Assembly (NCBI GenBank): GCA_017447165.1
Contig: JAFSOD010000003.1
Coordinates: 1 to 64,000, forward strand
Direction of reading: 5' to 3'
Source: Bacilli bacterium
Lineage (GTDB): Bacteria > Bacillota_I > Bacilli_A > RFN20 > CAG-826
DNA: 64,000 nt
In this document: positions 43,258 to 52,011 of the stretch, one piece after another
Position numbering within the stretch: position 1 is the first letter of the stretch
Layout: every line of letters begins with the position of its first letter
Program-made: the position numbers and the translations under genes
Notes under the pieces: model-generated
What the model was told of the DNA's origin: nothing
What the model saw: the letters and a program-made list of their open reading frames with translations, nothing else
Databases searched by the model: none

Positions 43258-44562
43258 ATGGAAGAAATCAAGAATGTCAAAGGCACTCATGACGTATTTG
43301 GTGATGAAAATAATGCTTATGAAAAAGTTGAGAGCTTAATGAAATCAATCGCGGAGATTTATGCCTATAAAGGTGTTAGACCTCCAGTCCTTGAATACAA
43401 TTCAGTATTCGTAAGAGGAGTGGGAGAATCTAGCGATGTTGTCAGAAAAGAAATGTATACATTTGCTGATAAAGGTGGACGTGATTTGACATTGCGCCCA
43501 GAATTTACCGCAGGTATTATGCGTTTAGCAATTCAAAATAAGCTTTATGCGACTAACGAACTCCCATTAAAGTTATATTATTTAGGACCTGTCTTTCGTT
43601 ACGAAAGACCACAATTAGGCAGATACCGTCAATTTAATCAATTTGGTGTCGAATCCATTGGTCATAATTCTCCCATGAATGACGTTGAAGTGATTGTCCT
43701 TGCTTATACCATCCTCTCATCCTTAGGATTAGAAAATGTGAAAATTAAAATTAACACTTTAGGTGATGAGGCAAGTAGAAATGCTTATAGAGCAGCTTTA
43801 AAAGAGTATTTTGCTAAATATATCGACAACATGTGTGTTGATTGTAAGAGCAGATTTGAATTAAATCCTTTAAGGATTTTAGACTGTAAAGTTCCCGATG
43901 ATCGTCCAATTATTGACGAAGCTCCTAAAATCGGTGCCTACCTTTCTAAAGAAAGCAAAGAAAGATTTGATGCGGTGTTAGAGGCTTTAGAATCTTTGCA
44001 AATCCCTTATGAAATCGATCAAGGTTTAGTAAGAGGCTTAGATTATTATTCAGAAACCGTCTTCGAGTTCCATTATAAGAGCGCAAAAGGCAATGACTAT
44101 GGCGCGATTGGTGCTGGTGGACATTATGGTAGCTTAATGAAAGAATTAGGCGGACCTGACTTACCAGGTGTTGGCTTCTCTTTCGGTATTGAAAGAGTGG
44201 TTTCTGTTTTAAGTGATAACGACTTATTAAACGATATCGCTTATGAATTAGATGCCTATATTATGCCATTAGATAAATCTTTAGATTTATACGCTCAAGA
44301 AGTCGCTGTTATTTTAAGAAATAGTGGCGGCTATAAAGTGGATGTCTGCTTTGACAATGTCAAACTTGGCAATATGTTCAAGCGTGCCACCACAAAGAAT
44401 GCGAAATACGCGATTATCATTGGCGAAGATGAAGCTAAAGCAGAGTCTGTAGTCTTAAAAGACTTAGCGACACAAGAACAACAAACTGTAAAAATCGAAG
44501 ATTTAGTTGATAAACTCGATGAATTATATGAATCGTCATATCCTGAGGAGGAAGATAAGTAA
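43258..44562 (+). CDS. hisS: Histidyl-tRNA synthetase
   Basis: Class II synthetase, 434 residues. Motif 1 region, motif 2 (PVFRYERPQLGRYRQFNQFG) and the His-specific motif GLVRGLDYYSETVFE are present, with a C-terminal anticodon-binding domain. AGGAGG before ATG. Its stop overlaps the aspS start by one base (TAATG), the conserved hisS-aspS pair. Confidence 0.96.
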   Translation: MEEIKNVKGTHDVFGDENNAYEKVESLMKSIAEIYAYKGVRPPVLEYNSVFVRGVGESSDVVRKEMYTFADKGGRDLTLRPEFTAGIMRLAIQNKLYATNELPLKLYYLGPVFRYERPQLGRYRQFNQFGVESIGHNSPMNDVEVIVLAYTILSSLGLENVKIKINTLGDEASRNAYRAALKEYFAKYIDNMCVDCKSRFELNPLRILDCKVPDDRPIIDEAPKIGAYLSKESKERFDAVLEALESLQIPYEIDQGLVRGLDYYSETVFEFHYKSAKGNDYGAIGAGGHYGSLMKELGGPDLPGVGFSFGIERVVSVLSDNDLLNDIAYELDAYIMPLDKSLDLYAQEVAVILRNSGGYKVDVCFDNVKLGNMFKRATTKNAKYAIIIGEDEAKAESVVLKDLATQEQQTVKIEDLVDKLDELYESSYPEEEDK

Positions 44563-46295
44563 TGAAAAGAACTTGTTTTAATACCGAATTAAATGAGAAG
44601 AACGTTGGCCAAGAGGTCACTCTTGTTGGCTGGGTTTCTAAAAGAAGAAATCTTGGTTCTTTACTCTTTATCGATTTAAGAGATCGTAGTGGAATTATCC
44701 AAGTCACCGTTAACGAAGGGGTGGAAGTTCCTGATATTCGTAATGAATATATCATCTCGGTTACCGGTAAAGTTTCTCTTAAAGAGAAAGCTAACCCAAA
44801 TTTAAAGACCGGTAAGATTGAAGTGATTGCTTCTAAAGTTGAAGTGATTAACACCGCGAAAACCACACCTTTAATCATTGCTGATGAAACCGACGCATTA
44901 GAGGATACTAGATTAAAATATCGTTATCTCGACTTACGTCGTCCAGTAATGCAGTCCTATTTAGATATTCGTCACCAAATCAAATTAGCGGTTCACGAAT
45001 ATTTATCTAAAGAACACTTCATAGAAGTGGAAACACCAATTCTTACATTATCTACACCAGAAGGCGCTCGTGATTATTTAGTGCCTAGCCGTGTACATCA
45101 TGGAAAGTTCTACGCTCTTCCTCAATCACCGCAAATCTTTAAGCAATTATTAATGATTGGTGGAGTGGAACGCTATTATCAAATAGCGAGATGCTTTAGA
45201 GATGAAGATTTAAGAGCGGATAGACAACCAGATTTCACCCAAATTGATATTGAAACTAGTTTCCTTGATCAAGATCAATTCCTTACCATGATGGAAGGAT
45301 TGATTAAAGAAATCTTTAAAAAGACCGTGAACTATGATGTAAAACTCCCATTAAGAAGACTTCCTTATAAGGAAGCAATGGATAATTATGGTAGCGATAA
45401 ACCTGACACCAGATTCGACATCAAACTCCAAGATGTTAAAGAGATTTTCGCTAATAGCGAATTCGGTGGCTTTAAGGATGTTGAAGCAATTAGAGCTATC
45501 GTTGTTAATGGAGTTGCTTCTATAACTTCTAGAAAAGTTATTGATGAATTAACTTTAGAAGCGAAGAAGTTCGGATTAGGCGGTTTAAGCGTTATTAAAG
45601 TGGAGAACGAGGAATTAACCGGCTCATTCGTTAAATTCCTTTCAGAAGCTGAAAAGAGTGCTTTAAAAGCCAAATTAGGTTTTGTTAATGATGATATTAT
45701 TATCATCGCAGCTGGTAAATACAACCGCGTCTGCCCACTCTTAGGCGCATTAAGACTTAAATATGCTAAACAATTAGGTTTAATTAAACCTAACACATAT
45801 GATTTATTATGGGTCGTGGATTTCCCACTCTTTGAAAGAGACGTGGAAAATGGTGCAATCACCTCAACTCACCACCCATTTACTAGACCTAGAGACGAAG
45901 ACCTCAAGTATCTAGATACAGATCCAACCAAGATTTTAAGCTATGCTTACGATATCGTAATCAATGGCTATGAAGCTGGTGGTGGATCTTTAAGAATCTA
46001 TGACCAAGACGTCCAAAAGAAGATTTTCTCAGTTCTCGGATTATCTGACGAAGACATTAAGAGAAAATTTGGCTTCTTTGTGGATGCGTTCCAATATGGA
46101 ACGCCACCTCATGCAGGTATGGCCTTTGGCTTAGATAGATTAACGATGATTCTAGGTGGCACTGATAATATCAGAGATGTCATTGCCTTCCCTAAGAACT
46201 TAGCAGCTGTCTGTCCAATGTCTATGGCCCCAAATACCGTAGATGAAGCGCAATTAAAAGAGCTTGGAATTGCGGTTACAGATTACGAAAAATAG
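44562..46295 (+). CDS. aspS: Aspartyl-tRNA synthetase
   Basis: Class II synthetase of the bacterial type, 577 residues. N-terminal OB anticodon domain (about 1-105), motif 2 RCFRDEDLRADRQPDFTQID, GAD insertion domain (about 285-410), and motif 3 GMAFGLDRLTMILGG. Whether it is discriminating or also charges tRNA-Asn cannot be settled from this window. Coupled to hisS. GAGGAGG overlaps the end of hisS as ribosome binding site. Confidence 0.96.
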   Translation: MKRTCFNTELNEKNVGQEVTLVGWVSKRRNLGSLLFIDLRDRSGIIQVTVNEGVEVPDIRNEYIISVTGKVSLKEKANPNLKTGKIEVIASKVEVINTAKTTPLIIADETDALEDTRLKYRYLDLRRPVMQSYLDIRHQIKLAVHEYLSKEHFIEVETPILTLSTPEGARDYLVPSRVHHGKFYALPQSPQIFKQLLMIGGVERYYQIARCFRDEDLRADRQPDFTQIDIETSFLDQDQFLTMMEGLIKEIFKKTVNYDVKLPLRRLPYKEAMDNYGSDKPDTRFDIKLQDVKEIFANSEFGGFKDVEAIRAIVVNGVASITSRKVIDELTLEAKKFGLGGLSVIKVENEELTGSFVKFLSEAEKSALKAKLGFVNDDIIIIAAGKYNRVCPLLGALRLKYAKQLGLIKPNTYDLLWVVDFPLFERDVENGAITSTHHPFTRPRDEDLKYLDTDPTKILSYAYDIVINGYEAGGGSLRIYDQDVQKKIFSVLGLSDEDIKRKFGFFVDAFQYGTPPHAGMAFGLDRLTMILGGTDNIRDVIAFPKNLAAVCPMSMAPNTVDEAQLKELGIAVTDYEK

Positions 46296-46301
46296 TGAAA
46301 T

Positions 46302-46350
46302 ATATACAAAGTATATACAAATACTAATTTACTACTAATTAAAAACTAAT
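46302..46350. repeat. Two 11-bp-period arrays before tkt (site B)
   Basis: ATATACAAA repeats at 46302 and 46313, then ACTAAT at 46323, 46334 and 46345. Both arrays have exactly 11-bp period. Together they fill the aspS-tkt gap up to the tkt ribosome binding site. Confidence 0.75.
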
Positions 46351-46369
46351 CATAAATAAGGAGAAAATT

Positions 46370-48343
46370 ATGAAAGAAATCGACAAATTATCAGTAGCGA
46401 CAATCAGAAGTTTGTGCATTGATATGATTAACAAGGCCAATTCTGGTCACCCAGGTATGGCGTTAGGTAGCGCCCCTATTATGTACGCGTTATTCAGCAA
46501 ACACTTAGTAGCAGACCCAAAAGATCCAGAATGGATTAACCGTGACCGCTTTGTTTTATCAGCAGGACATGCTTCAAGCCTTCTCTACACCATGCTCCAC
46601 TTAAGTGGATATGAATTAAGTTTAGAAGATTTAAAGAGATTTAGACAAATTGGTTCATTAACTCCGGGTCACCCAGAATATCATTGGACAAAAGGCGTTG
46701 ATGCTACTAGTGGTCCTTTAGGACAAGGTATTGCACAAGCTGTTGGTATGGCTTTAGCGGAAGAGTCAATCGCTGCTAATTACGCTGAAGGCAAAAAGAT
46801 TATGAATCATTACACATATGTGTTATGTGGTGATGGCTGTTTACAAGAAGGTTTATCTCAAGAAGCCATCTCTTTTGCTGGACACCAAAAATTAAATAAA
46901 TTGATTTTATTCTATGACGCTAATCAAGTTACACTTGATGGTGCCTTAGATCTTTCATTCTCTGAAAGTGTGAAAAATAGATTCTTAGCCAGTGAATGGG
47001 AAGTATTAGAAGTTAAAGATGGAAATGATGTTGATGCAATCGACGAAGCTATCAAGAAAGCTAAGACCTCCAAAGAAAAACCAGTGATGATTATGGTTCA
47101 TACCGTTATTGGTTATGGAAGCGCCAAACAAGGAACTTGCAAAGTCCATGGTTCACCTTTAGGTGTGGAAGACGGTAAACACGCGAAAGTCGATGTTTAT
47201 GGTTTTGATCATGAAGACTTCTTTGTTCCTGAAGAAGTTAGAAAACATTTCGAAGAAACATTTGCTGCTCGTGGTGCTAAGGCACATGAAGAATATAAGA
47301 AAGCATTTGAAGCCTATCGTAAAGACCACAAGGCTGAAGCTGATAGATTTGAATCTTTAGCTGGTTTAGATTTATCTAAATACTTACCAGAAGAAATGCC
47401 AGAGTTTGTCGCTGGTAGTTCTACAAGTACACGTGTCGCCAGTGGAAAAGCCTTAAATGATTATATGTTAAGCGTACCAATGCTTGTTGGTGGATCTGCT
47501 GACGTTGCTGGTAGTGTGATGACAAAGCTCAACGGAGGAGTGGATTTTACTCCTGAACACCGTGAAGGCCATAACGTCAACTGGGGTATTAGAGAATTCG
47601 CTATGGGCTGTATGCAAAACGGTATGCTTTTACATGGTGGTATCAGAAGCTATGTTGGCTGCTTTGCTGTTTTCTCAGATTATATGAAACCTGCCATTAG
47701 AATGGCAGCATTATCTCACTTACCAGGTATCTATCTCTTCTCACATGATAGTATCGCTGTTGGTGAAGATGGCCCAACCCATCAACCAATTGAACAATTA
47801 GCGATGTTACGTTCTATTCCAAATGTCAGAGTCCTTAGACCTGCAGATGAAAGAGAAACCTATGCTTGTTGGAGAGAAGCTTTAAGAAGCACTAAAACTC
47901 CAAGCGCCCTCATTTTGTCTAGACAAAATCTTCCTTTATTAGAAGGTAGCAGTGACGAAGGTGTTAAACGTGGTGCTTATATTGTATCTAAAGAAGATAA
48001 GAAAGCTGATTTAGTGTTAATCGCTACTGGTAGTGAAGTTTCTTTAGCTATCGAAGCACAAAAGAAATTATTAGAAAAGAAAATCGATGTTCGTGTTGTT
48101 TCCATGCCTTCATGGGAATTATTTGCCGAACAAGATAAAGAATATAGACGTGAAGTCTTACTCTTACCAAGCGAAAGAAGAGTGTCTGTTGAGATGCTTT
48201 CAACCTTTGGTTGGAGTAAATGGGCCAAGTACCATATGGGCTTAGATGAGTTCGGTGCTAGTGCTCCTGCAAAAGACGTGATTTCTCACTTCAACTTCAC
48301 CTCTGATAGATTAGTGGAACTCTGTGAATCCATTCTCAAATAA
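46370..48343 (+). CDS. tkt: Transketolase
   Basis: A 657-residue TPP enzyme of the non-oxidative pentose phosphate pathway. Motifs: ANSGHPGM, GHASSLLYTMLHLSGY, TPP motif CGDGCLQEG...NKLILFYDAN, catalytic Glu in NWGIREFAMG and the DSIAVGEDGPTHQP loop. The C-terminal domain is complete. AAGGAG before the ATG. Repeat arrays directly upstream may be a regulator site. With DeoB it links pentose and nucleoside metabolism. Confidence 0.96.
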   Translation: MKEIDKLSVATIRSLCIDMINKANSGHPGMALGSAPIMYALFSKHLVADPKDPEWINRDRFVLSAGHASSLLYTMLHLSGYELSLEDLKRFRQIGSLTPGHPEYHWTKGVDATSGPLGQGIAQAVGMALAEESIAANYAEGKKIMNHYTYVLCGDGCLQEGLSQEAISFAGHQKLNKLILFYDANQVTLDGALDLSFSESVKNRFLASEWEVLEVKDGNDVDAIDEAIKKAKTSKEKPVMIMVHTVIGYGSAKQGTCKVHGSPLGVEDGKHAKVDVYGFDHEDFFVPEEVRKHFEETFAARGAKAHEEYKKAFEAYRKDHKAEADRFESLAGLDLSKYLPEEMPEFVAGSSTSTRVASGKALNDYMLSVPMLVGGSADVAGSVMTKLNGGVDFTPEHREGHNVNWGIREFAMGCMQNGMLLHGGIRSYVGCFAVFSDYMKPAIRMAALSHLPGIYLFSHDSIAVGEDGPTHQPIEQLAMLRSIPNVRVLRPADERETYACWREALRSTKTPSALILSRQNLPLLEGSSDEGVKRGAYIVSKEDKKADLVLIATGSEVSLAIEAQKKLLEKKIDVRVVSMPSWELFAEQDKEYRREVLLLPSERRVSVEMLSTFGWSKWAKYHMGLDEFGASAPAKDVISHFNFTSDRLVELCESILK

Positions 48344-48360
48344 TATTTGGTTAACTCATT

Positions 48361-48780
48361 ATGGAATTTAGTAGAAATCAACAACAATACATAATTATGG
48401 TCTCGATTTATAACGAGCTCACTGATTTTACTTTTGGTGAAAAGCAAGTAAGTCGATCCGCGGAGGACGTTATCGCTAGTTTATGCGAATGCGACATTAA
48501 GGATGTCCCACCATATATTATTGATTCTGTGATGGTTTCTTTATCTAAATATGGAGAGATAAAGTTAGCATATGCTCCATACTTAAAAAAATGGAAATGG
48601 GAAAGACTTCCTTTATTAACCCAAGCCATTTTATTAATGAGTTATACACATTTCTATTTTATAGATAAGGCTGATAAAGCAGTGATTATTAATATCGCCG
48701 TGGAATTAGCAAAAAAATATATCGATGATAAACAAGCGAAGTTTATTAATGCGATATTAGATTCAGGGGTTTTGAAGTAA
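48361..48780 (+). CDS. nusB: Transcription antitermination factor NusB
   Basis: A 139-residue all-helical RNA-binding protein for rRNA antitermination. The C-terminal half is typical: LPLLTQAILLMSYTHF and AVIINIAVELAKKYID followed by FINAILDSGVLK. The N-terminal half is divergent. No strong Shine-Dalgarno. Its stop overlaps the xseA ATG by one base, the common nusB-xseA-xseB-dxs order; folD is missing. Confidence 0.88.
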   Translation: MEFSRNQQQYIIMVSIYNELTDFTFGEKQVSRSAEDVIASLCECDIKDVPPYIIDSVMVSLSKYGEIKLAYAPYLKKWKWERLPLLTQAILLMSYTHFYFIDKADKAVIINIAVELAKKYIDDKQAKFINAILDSGVLK

Positions 48781-49919
48781 TGTTTGAAAGCGCTCCTGTT
48801 ATCTTAGTCAGCGATGTTAACTCTTATATCAAGAGTCTTTTGAATAATGATGAGAGACTTAAATATATCCGTGTTAAAGGTGAAATAAGTAACTTCAAGG
48901 CTTATCCAAGCGGACATTTATATTTCTCGCTTAAAGATCAAAATTCCGTTATCAGCGCGGTGATGTTTAATAACTACGCAAAGCGTATTGCCTTTTCTCC
49001 TAAAGATGGAGATGAAGTAATCGTCCTTGCTAGTGTCGACGCTTATATCCCTAGAGGTAGCTATAATCTTAACATCTTTGAAATGGAGGAAGTGGGATTA
49101 GGGCAACAACTCATAGAGTTAGAAAAGCTTAAGAAACAGCTCGCTAGCGAAGGCCTATTTGATGAATCAAGAAAAAGACCAATCAATATCTATCCTAAGG
49201 CCATTGGAGTGATTACCGCTCCTAATGGAGCAGCGGTGAGAGATATCGTTACTAACATCAAAAGAAGATATCCTATCGCTGACATTTATGTCTTCCCTAG
49301 CTTAGTGCAAGGAGAACAAGCTCCTGAAAAACTATTAAAAGCCTTCAATAAGTCTCAAGAATATGACTTAGACACCTTGATTATTGGCCGAGGTGGTGGG
49401 GCTAGTGAAGATCTAAGTGCCTTCAACGACGAAACTTTAGTAAGAGCGGTTGCTAAAAGCAAAATGCCAATTATCGCCGCGGTTGGTCACGAGATTGACA
49501 CCACATTAATCGACTATATAGCCGATAAAAGAGCCTCAACTCCTACTGGAGCAGCAGAACTCGCTACAGTGGATAGAAGAGAGTTAGAGAATTTATTCTC
49601 TCAGTCTAAACTCTTAATGGAGCAAGCCTTATATGACTCCATCGAAGACAAAAAAGAAGAGATTGATGAATTAAAAGAAGAGTTAATCAATTCTTTGAAA
49701 GAATTAGTGAAACATCAATCTGATGAATTAGACAAATATTCTAAGCAATTAGAAATATTAAATCCAAAAGCAGTGTTATCTAGAGGTTATTCCATATCTA
49801 TAGATGAATCTGGAAAACCAATCAAGAACACTAAATCATTAAAACCTGGACATAAAGTCCAGACAATATTAGAAGACGGTAGCTTCGAAAGTGAAGTTAT
49901 CAAAATCCAAGGAGAGTAG
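48780..49919 (+). CDS. xseA: Exodeoxyribonuclease VII large subunit
   Basis: A 379-residue subunit with N-terminal OB fold (VKGEISNFKAYPSGHLYFSL) and catalytic core IIGRGGGASEDLSAFNDE, AVGHEIDTTLIDYIADKRASTPTGAAEL. A coiled-coil arm follows. Shorter than the E. coli protein by about 75 residues, mainly in the coiled-coil. Overlaps nusB by one base and is followed by xseB after two bases. Confidence 0.95.
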   Translation: MFESAPVILVSDVNSYIKSLLNNDERLKYIRVKGEISNFKAYPSGHLYFSLKDQNSVISAVMFNNYAKRIAFSPKDGDEVIVLASVDAYIPRGSYNLNIFEMEEVGLGQQLIELEKLKKQLASEGLFDESRKRPINIYPKAIGVITAPNGAAVRDIVTNIKRRYPIADIYVFPSLVQGEQAPEKLLKAFNKSQEYDLDTLIIGRGGGASEDLSAFNDETLVRAVAKSKMPIIAAVGHEIDTTLIDYIADKRASTPTGAAELATVDRRELENLFSQSKLLMEQALYDSIEDKKEEIDELKEELINSLKELVKHQSDELDKYSKQLEILNPKAVLSRGYSISIDESGKPIKNTKSLKPGHKVQTILEDGSFESEVIKIQGE

Positions 49920-49921
49920 TT

Positions 49922-50116
49922 ATGGCGCAAGAAGTGAACTTTGAAAAAGAACTAAATCGATTAAAAGAGATTGTTTCTTTAATCCAACAAAAAGAACTCT
50001 CTTTAGATGAAAGTTTAAAGCTTTATGAAGAAGGCAATAAAATTGTCAAACTTCTTAACGAAGAATTAAAGAAAGCCGAAGAAAAAGTTGAAAAGATTAT
50101 TGAAGTAGAAAAATAA
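49922..50116 (+). CDS. xseB: Exodeoxyribonuclease VII small subunit
   Basis: A 64-residue helical hairpin: FEKELNRLKEIVSLIQQ, ELSLDESLKLYEEGNKI, family hallmarks. Several copies wrap the XseA coiled-coil. GGAG near the xseA end serves as ribosome binding site. dxs starts two bases after the stop; ispA, normally between, is absent. Confidence 0.93.
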   Translation: MAQEVNFEKELNRLKEIVSLIQQKELSLDESLKLYEEGNKIVKLLNEELKKAEEKVEKIIEVEK

Positions 50117-50118
50117 AC

Positions 50119-51969
50119 ATGGCCAAAGAAATCAAACACGTTGACTTGAAAGCAATTACTGGTCCAGAGTTTCTTAATGAATTAAGTTACAAAGAGCTAG
50201 ATGTTTTAAGTGATGACATAAAAGATTATATCTTAGATATAACCAGCAAAAATGGTGGTCATCTATCTGCAAATTTAGGCACCATCGACGCCACAATTGC
50301 TTTATGTCGTACTTTTGATTTCAAAAAAGACAAAATCATCTTTGATGTTGGTCATCAATGTTATACCTATAAGTTACTTACAGGCCGTCAACTCGACACT
50401 TTAAGACAAAAAGACGGTATTAGCGGCTTCCAAAAGATGGATGAATCGCCTTATGATCATTTTGAAGCTGGTCACTCCTCTACGAGCATTAGTGCCGCTA
50501 CTGGTATGGCCTTTGCCCGTGATCTCAAAGGCGAGAAATACGATATTGTCGCTTTTATTGGTGATTCCTCTATTCAAAACGGCTTAGCATTTGAAGGATT
50601 AAATAATTTAACCCAATCAAATCACAAAGTGATTGTAGTGCTTAACGATAACGGCATGTCTATCTCTCAACCAGTTGGAGGATTATCTAAAGCCTTTAGA
50701 AAAATGTCTGGATCCTCATTCTATATTAAGAGTAAGAATGCCTTTAGAAAATTCTTCTTCTTAACGAGATTTGGAAAATGGATGTGGGTGAAATTCACTA
50801 AGGTGAAAAACTGGTTTAAGCGCAAAGTTATTGGCTTTAACTTATTTGACACAATGGGCTTTAATTATATCGGACCAGTGGATGGGCACTATATTAGACA
50901 CGTAGAAAAAGCCCTCAAGCAAGCCAAAAAAACTATTAAACCTGTCATTGTTCATATCAAAACCATTAAAGGAAAAGGCTATCAATACGCTGAAGATGAT
51001 ATGGAAGGTTCATGGCATGGTGTTTCTAAATTTGATGTTGCTACTGGTGAGATTAAAACTAAAGACGCAGTGGTCTCTTGGAGTGAGCAATATAAATTCT
51101 TATTAAAGAATGAGATGGCTAATAATAAAGATATTGTTACTGTTGTTCCTGCTACTGAACACGGCTCAGATTTAGATTCGTTATTTACCGAATTCCCAAA
51201 TAGAACTATTGATGTCGGTATTGCCGAAGAGCACGCCTTTACTTTAGCAGGTGGCTTAGCTAGTAGTGGTATTCATCCAGTAATCTCAATTTATTCCACC
51301 TTCTTACAAAGAGGCTATGATGAATTATCTCATGATGTCGCTAGAATGAATTTCAACTGCACAATTTTAATTGATCGTGCTGGACTCGTAGGAAATGATG
51401 GGGAAACTCATCAAGGCATTTATGATGAAGCTTTCTTATATACAATTCCTAATGTCACAATCGCTATGGCTAGTAGAAGCAACGAAGCTCTTTCAATAAT
51501 GAAAGAATCGCTTTGTAAACACGGTCCATTTGCGATTAGATATCCTCGTGAATTCTTCTCAGTACAAACTGAAGGAGTGAAAAAGATTCCTTATGGAACT
51601 TGGAAAGTAGAATTAGAGGCAAAAACTAAAGATGTTGCGATTGTTTCAGTTGGTCCAATTACTGTAGATCTTAAAAAGAAACTACAAGAATTAGACAAAG
51701 ACGTCACTTTATATAATGCAATTTATCTTAGACCAATGGATGAAAATAAAGTGTTAGAACTTCTTAACTATAAGAAGGTCATTATTTATAATGCTTACGC
51801 GACTAAAGAAGGCTTTGCTAACGCGTTAGAAAGTAAATTAATGAGCCTTGGCTTTAAAGGAAAGGTCGTTGTTAAGACTGTTCCAACGGAGTTTGTTAAA
51901 CAAGCCACAATCGATGAACAAAGAGAATTATTCGGTATCAAAATCGATAATATTATCGATTTGCTATAA
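50119..51969 (+). CDS. dxs: 1-deoxy-D-xylulose-5-phosphate synthase
   Basis: First enzyme of the MEP isoprenoid pathway, 616 residues. TPP-dependent; the TPP/Mg motif is GDSSIQNGLAFEGLNN where the third residue, normally Gly or Ala, is Ser. Other motifs are intact: HLSANLGTIDATIAL, GHQCYTYKLLTG, GPVDGHY, DVGIAEEHAFTLAGGLA and DRAGLVGNDGETHQG. A Lys/Phe/Trp-rich insertion near residues 200-245 is unusual and basic. Runs straight on from xseB. Together with the missing ispA this suggests the rest of the pathway is encoded elsewhere. Confidence 0.93.
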   Translation: MAKEIKHVDLKAITGPEFLNELSYKELDVLSDDIKDYILDITSKNGGHLSANLGTIDATIALCRTFDFKKDKIIFDVGHQCYTYKLLTGRQLDTLRQKDGISGFQKMDESPYDHFEAGHSSTSISAATGMAFARDLKGEKYDIVAFIGDSSIQNGLAFEGLNNLTQSNHKVIVVLNDNGMSISQPVGGLSKAFRKMSGSSFYIKSKNAFRKFFFLTRFGKWMWVKFTKVKNWFKRKVIGFNLFDTMGFNYIGPVDGHYIRHVEKALKQAKKTIKPVIVHIKTIKGKGYQYAEDDMEGSWHGVSKFDVATGEIKTKDAVVSWSEQYKFLLKNEMANNKDIVTVVPATEHGSDLDSLFTEFPNRTIDVGIAEEHAFTLAGGLASSGIHPVISIYSTFLQRGYDELSHDVARMNFNCTILIDRAGLVGNDGETHQGIYDEAFLYTIPNVTIAMASRSNEALSIMKESLCKHGPFAIRYPREFFSVQTEGVKKIPYGTWKVELEAKTKDVAIVSVGPITVDLKKKLQELDKDVTLYNAIYLRPMDENKVLELLNYKKVIIYNAYATKEGFANALESKLMSLGFKGKVVVKTVPTEFVKQATIDEQRELFGIKIDNIIDLL

Positions 51970-51976
51970 CTTTTAG

Positions 51977-52005
51977 TTAACATAATAAATTAATGCATTT
52001 ATAAT
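51977..52005 (+). promoter_or_regulatory. dinB promoter
   Basis: TTAACA (51977-51982), 17-bp spacer, TATAAT (52000-52005), then six bases to the ATG. Transcript should begin at or next to the start codon (leaderless). No LexA-type box seen here. Confidence 0.65.
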
Positions 52006-52011
52006 GGAAAT

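Noticed and set aside
44435-44878. 147-codon frame on the minus strand across hisS and aspS
   Set aside because: Lies antisense to two certain genes, has no family features and low-complexity hydrophobic composition; a shadow frame.
45386-45862. 158-codon frame on the minus strand inside aspS
   Set aside because: Antisense shadow of the GAD domain region of aspS.
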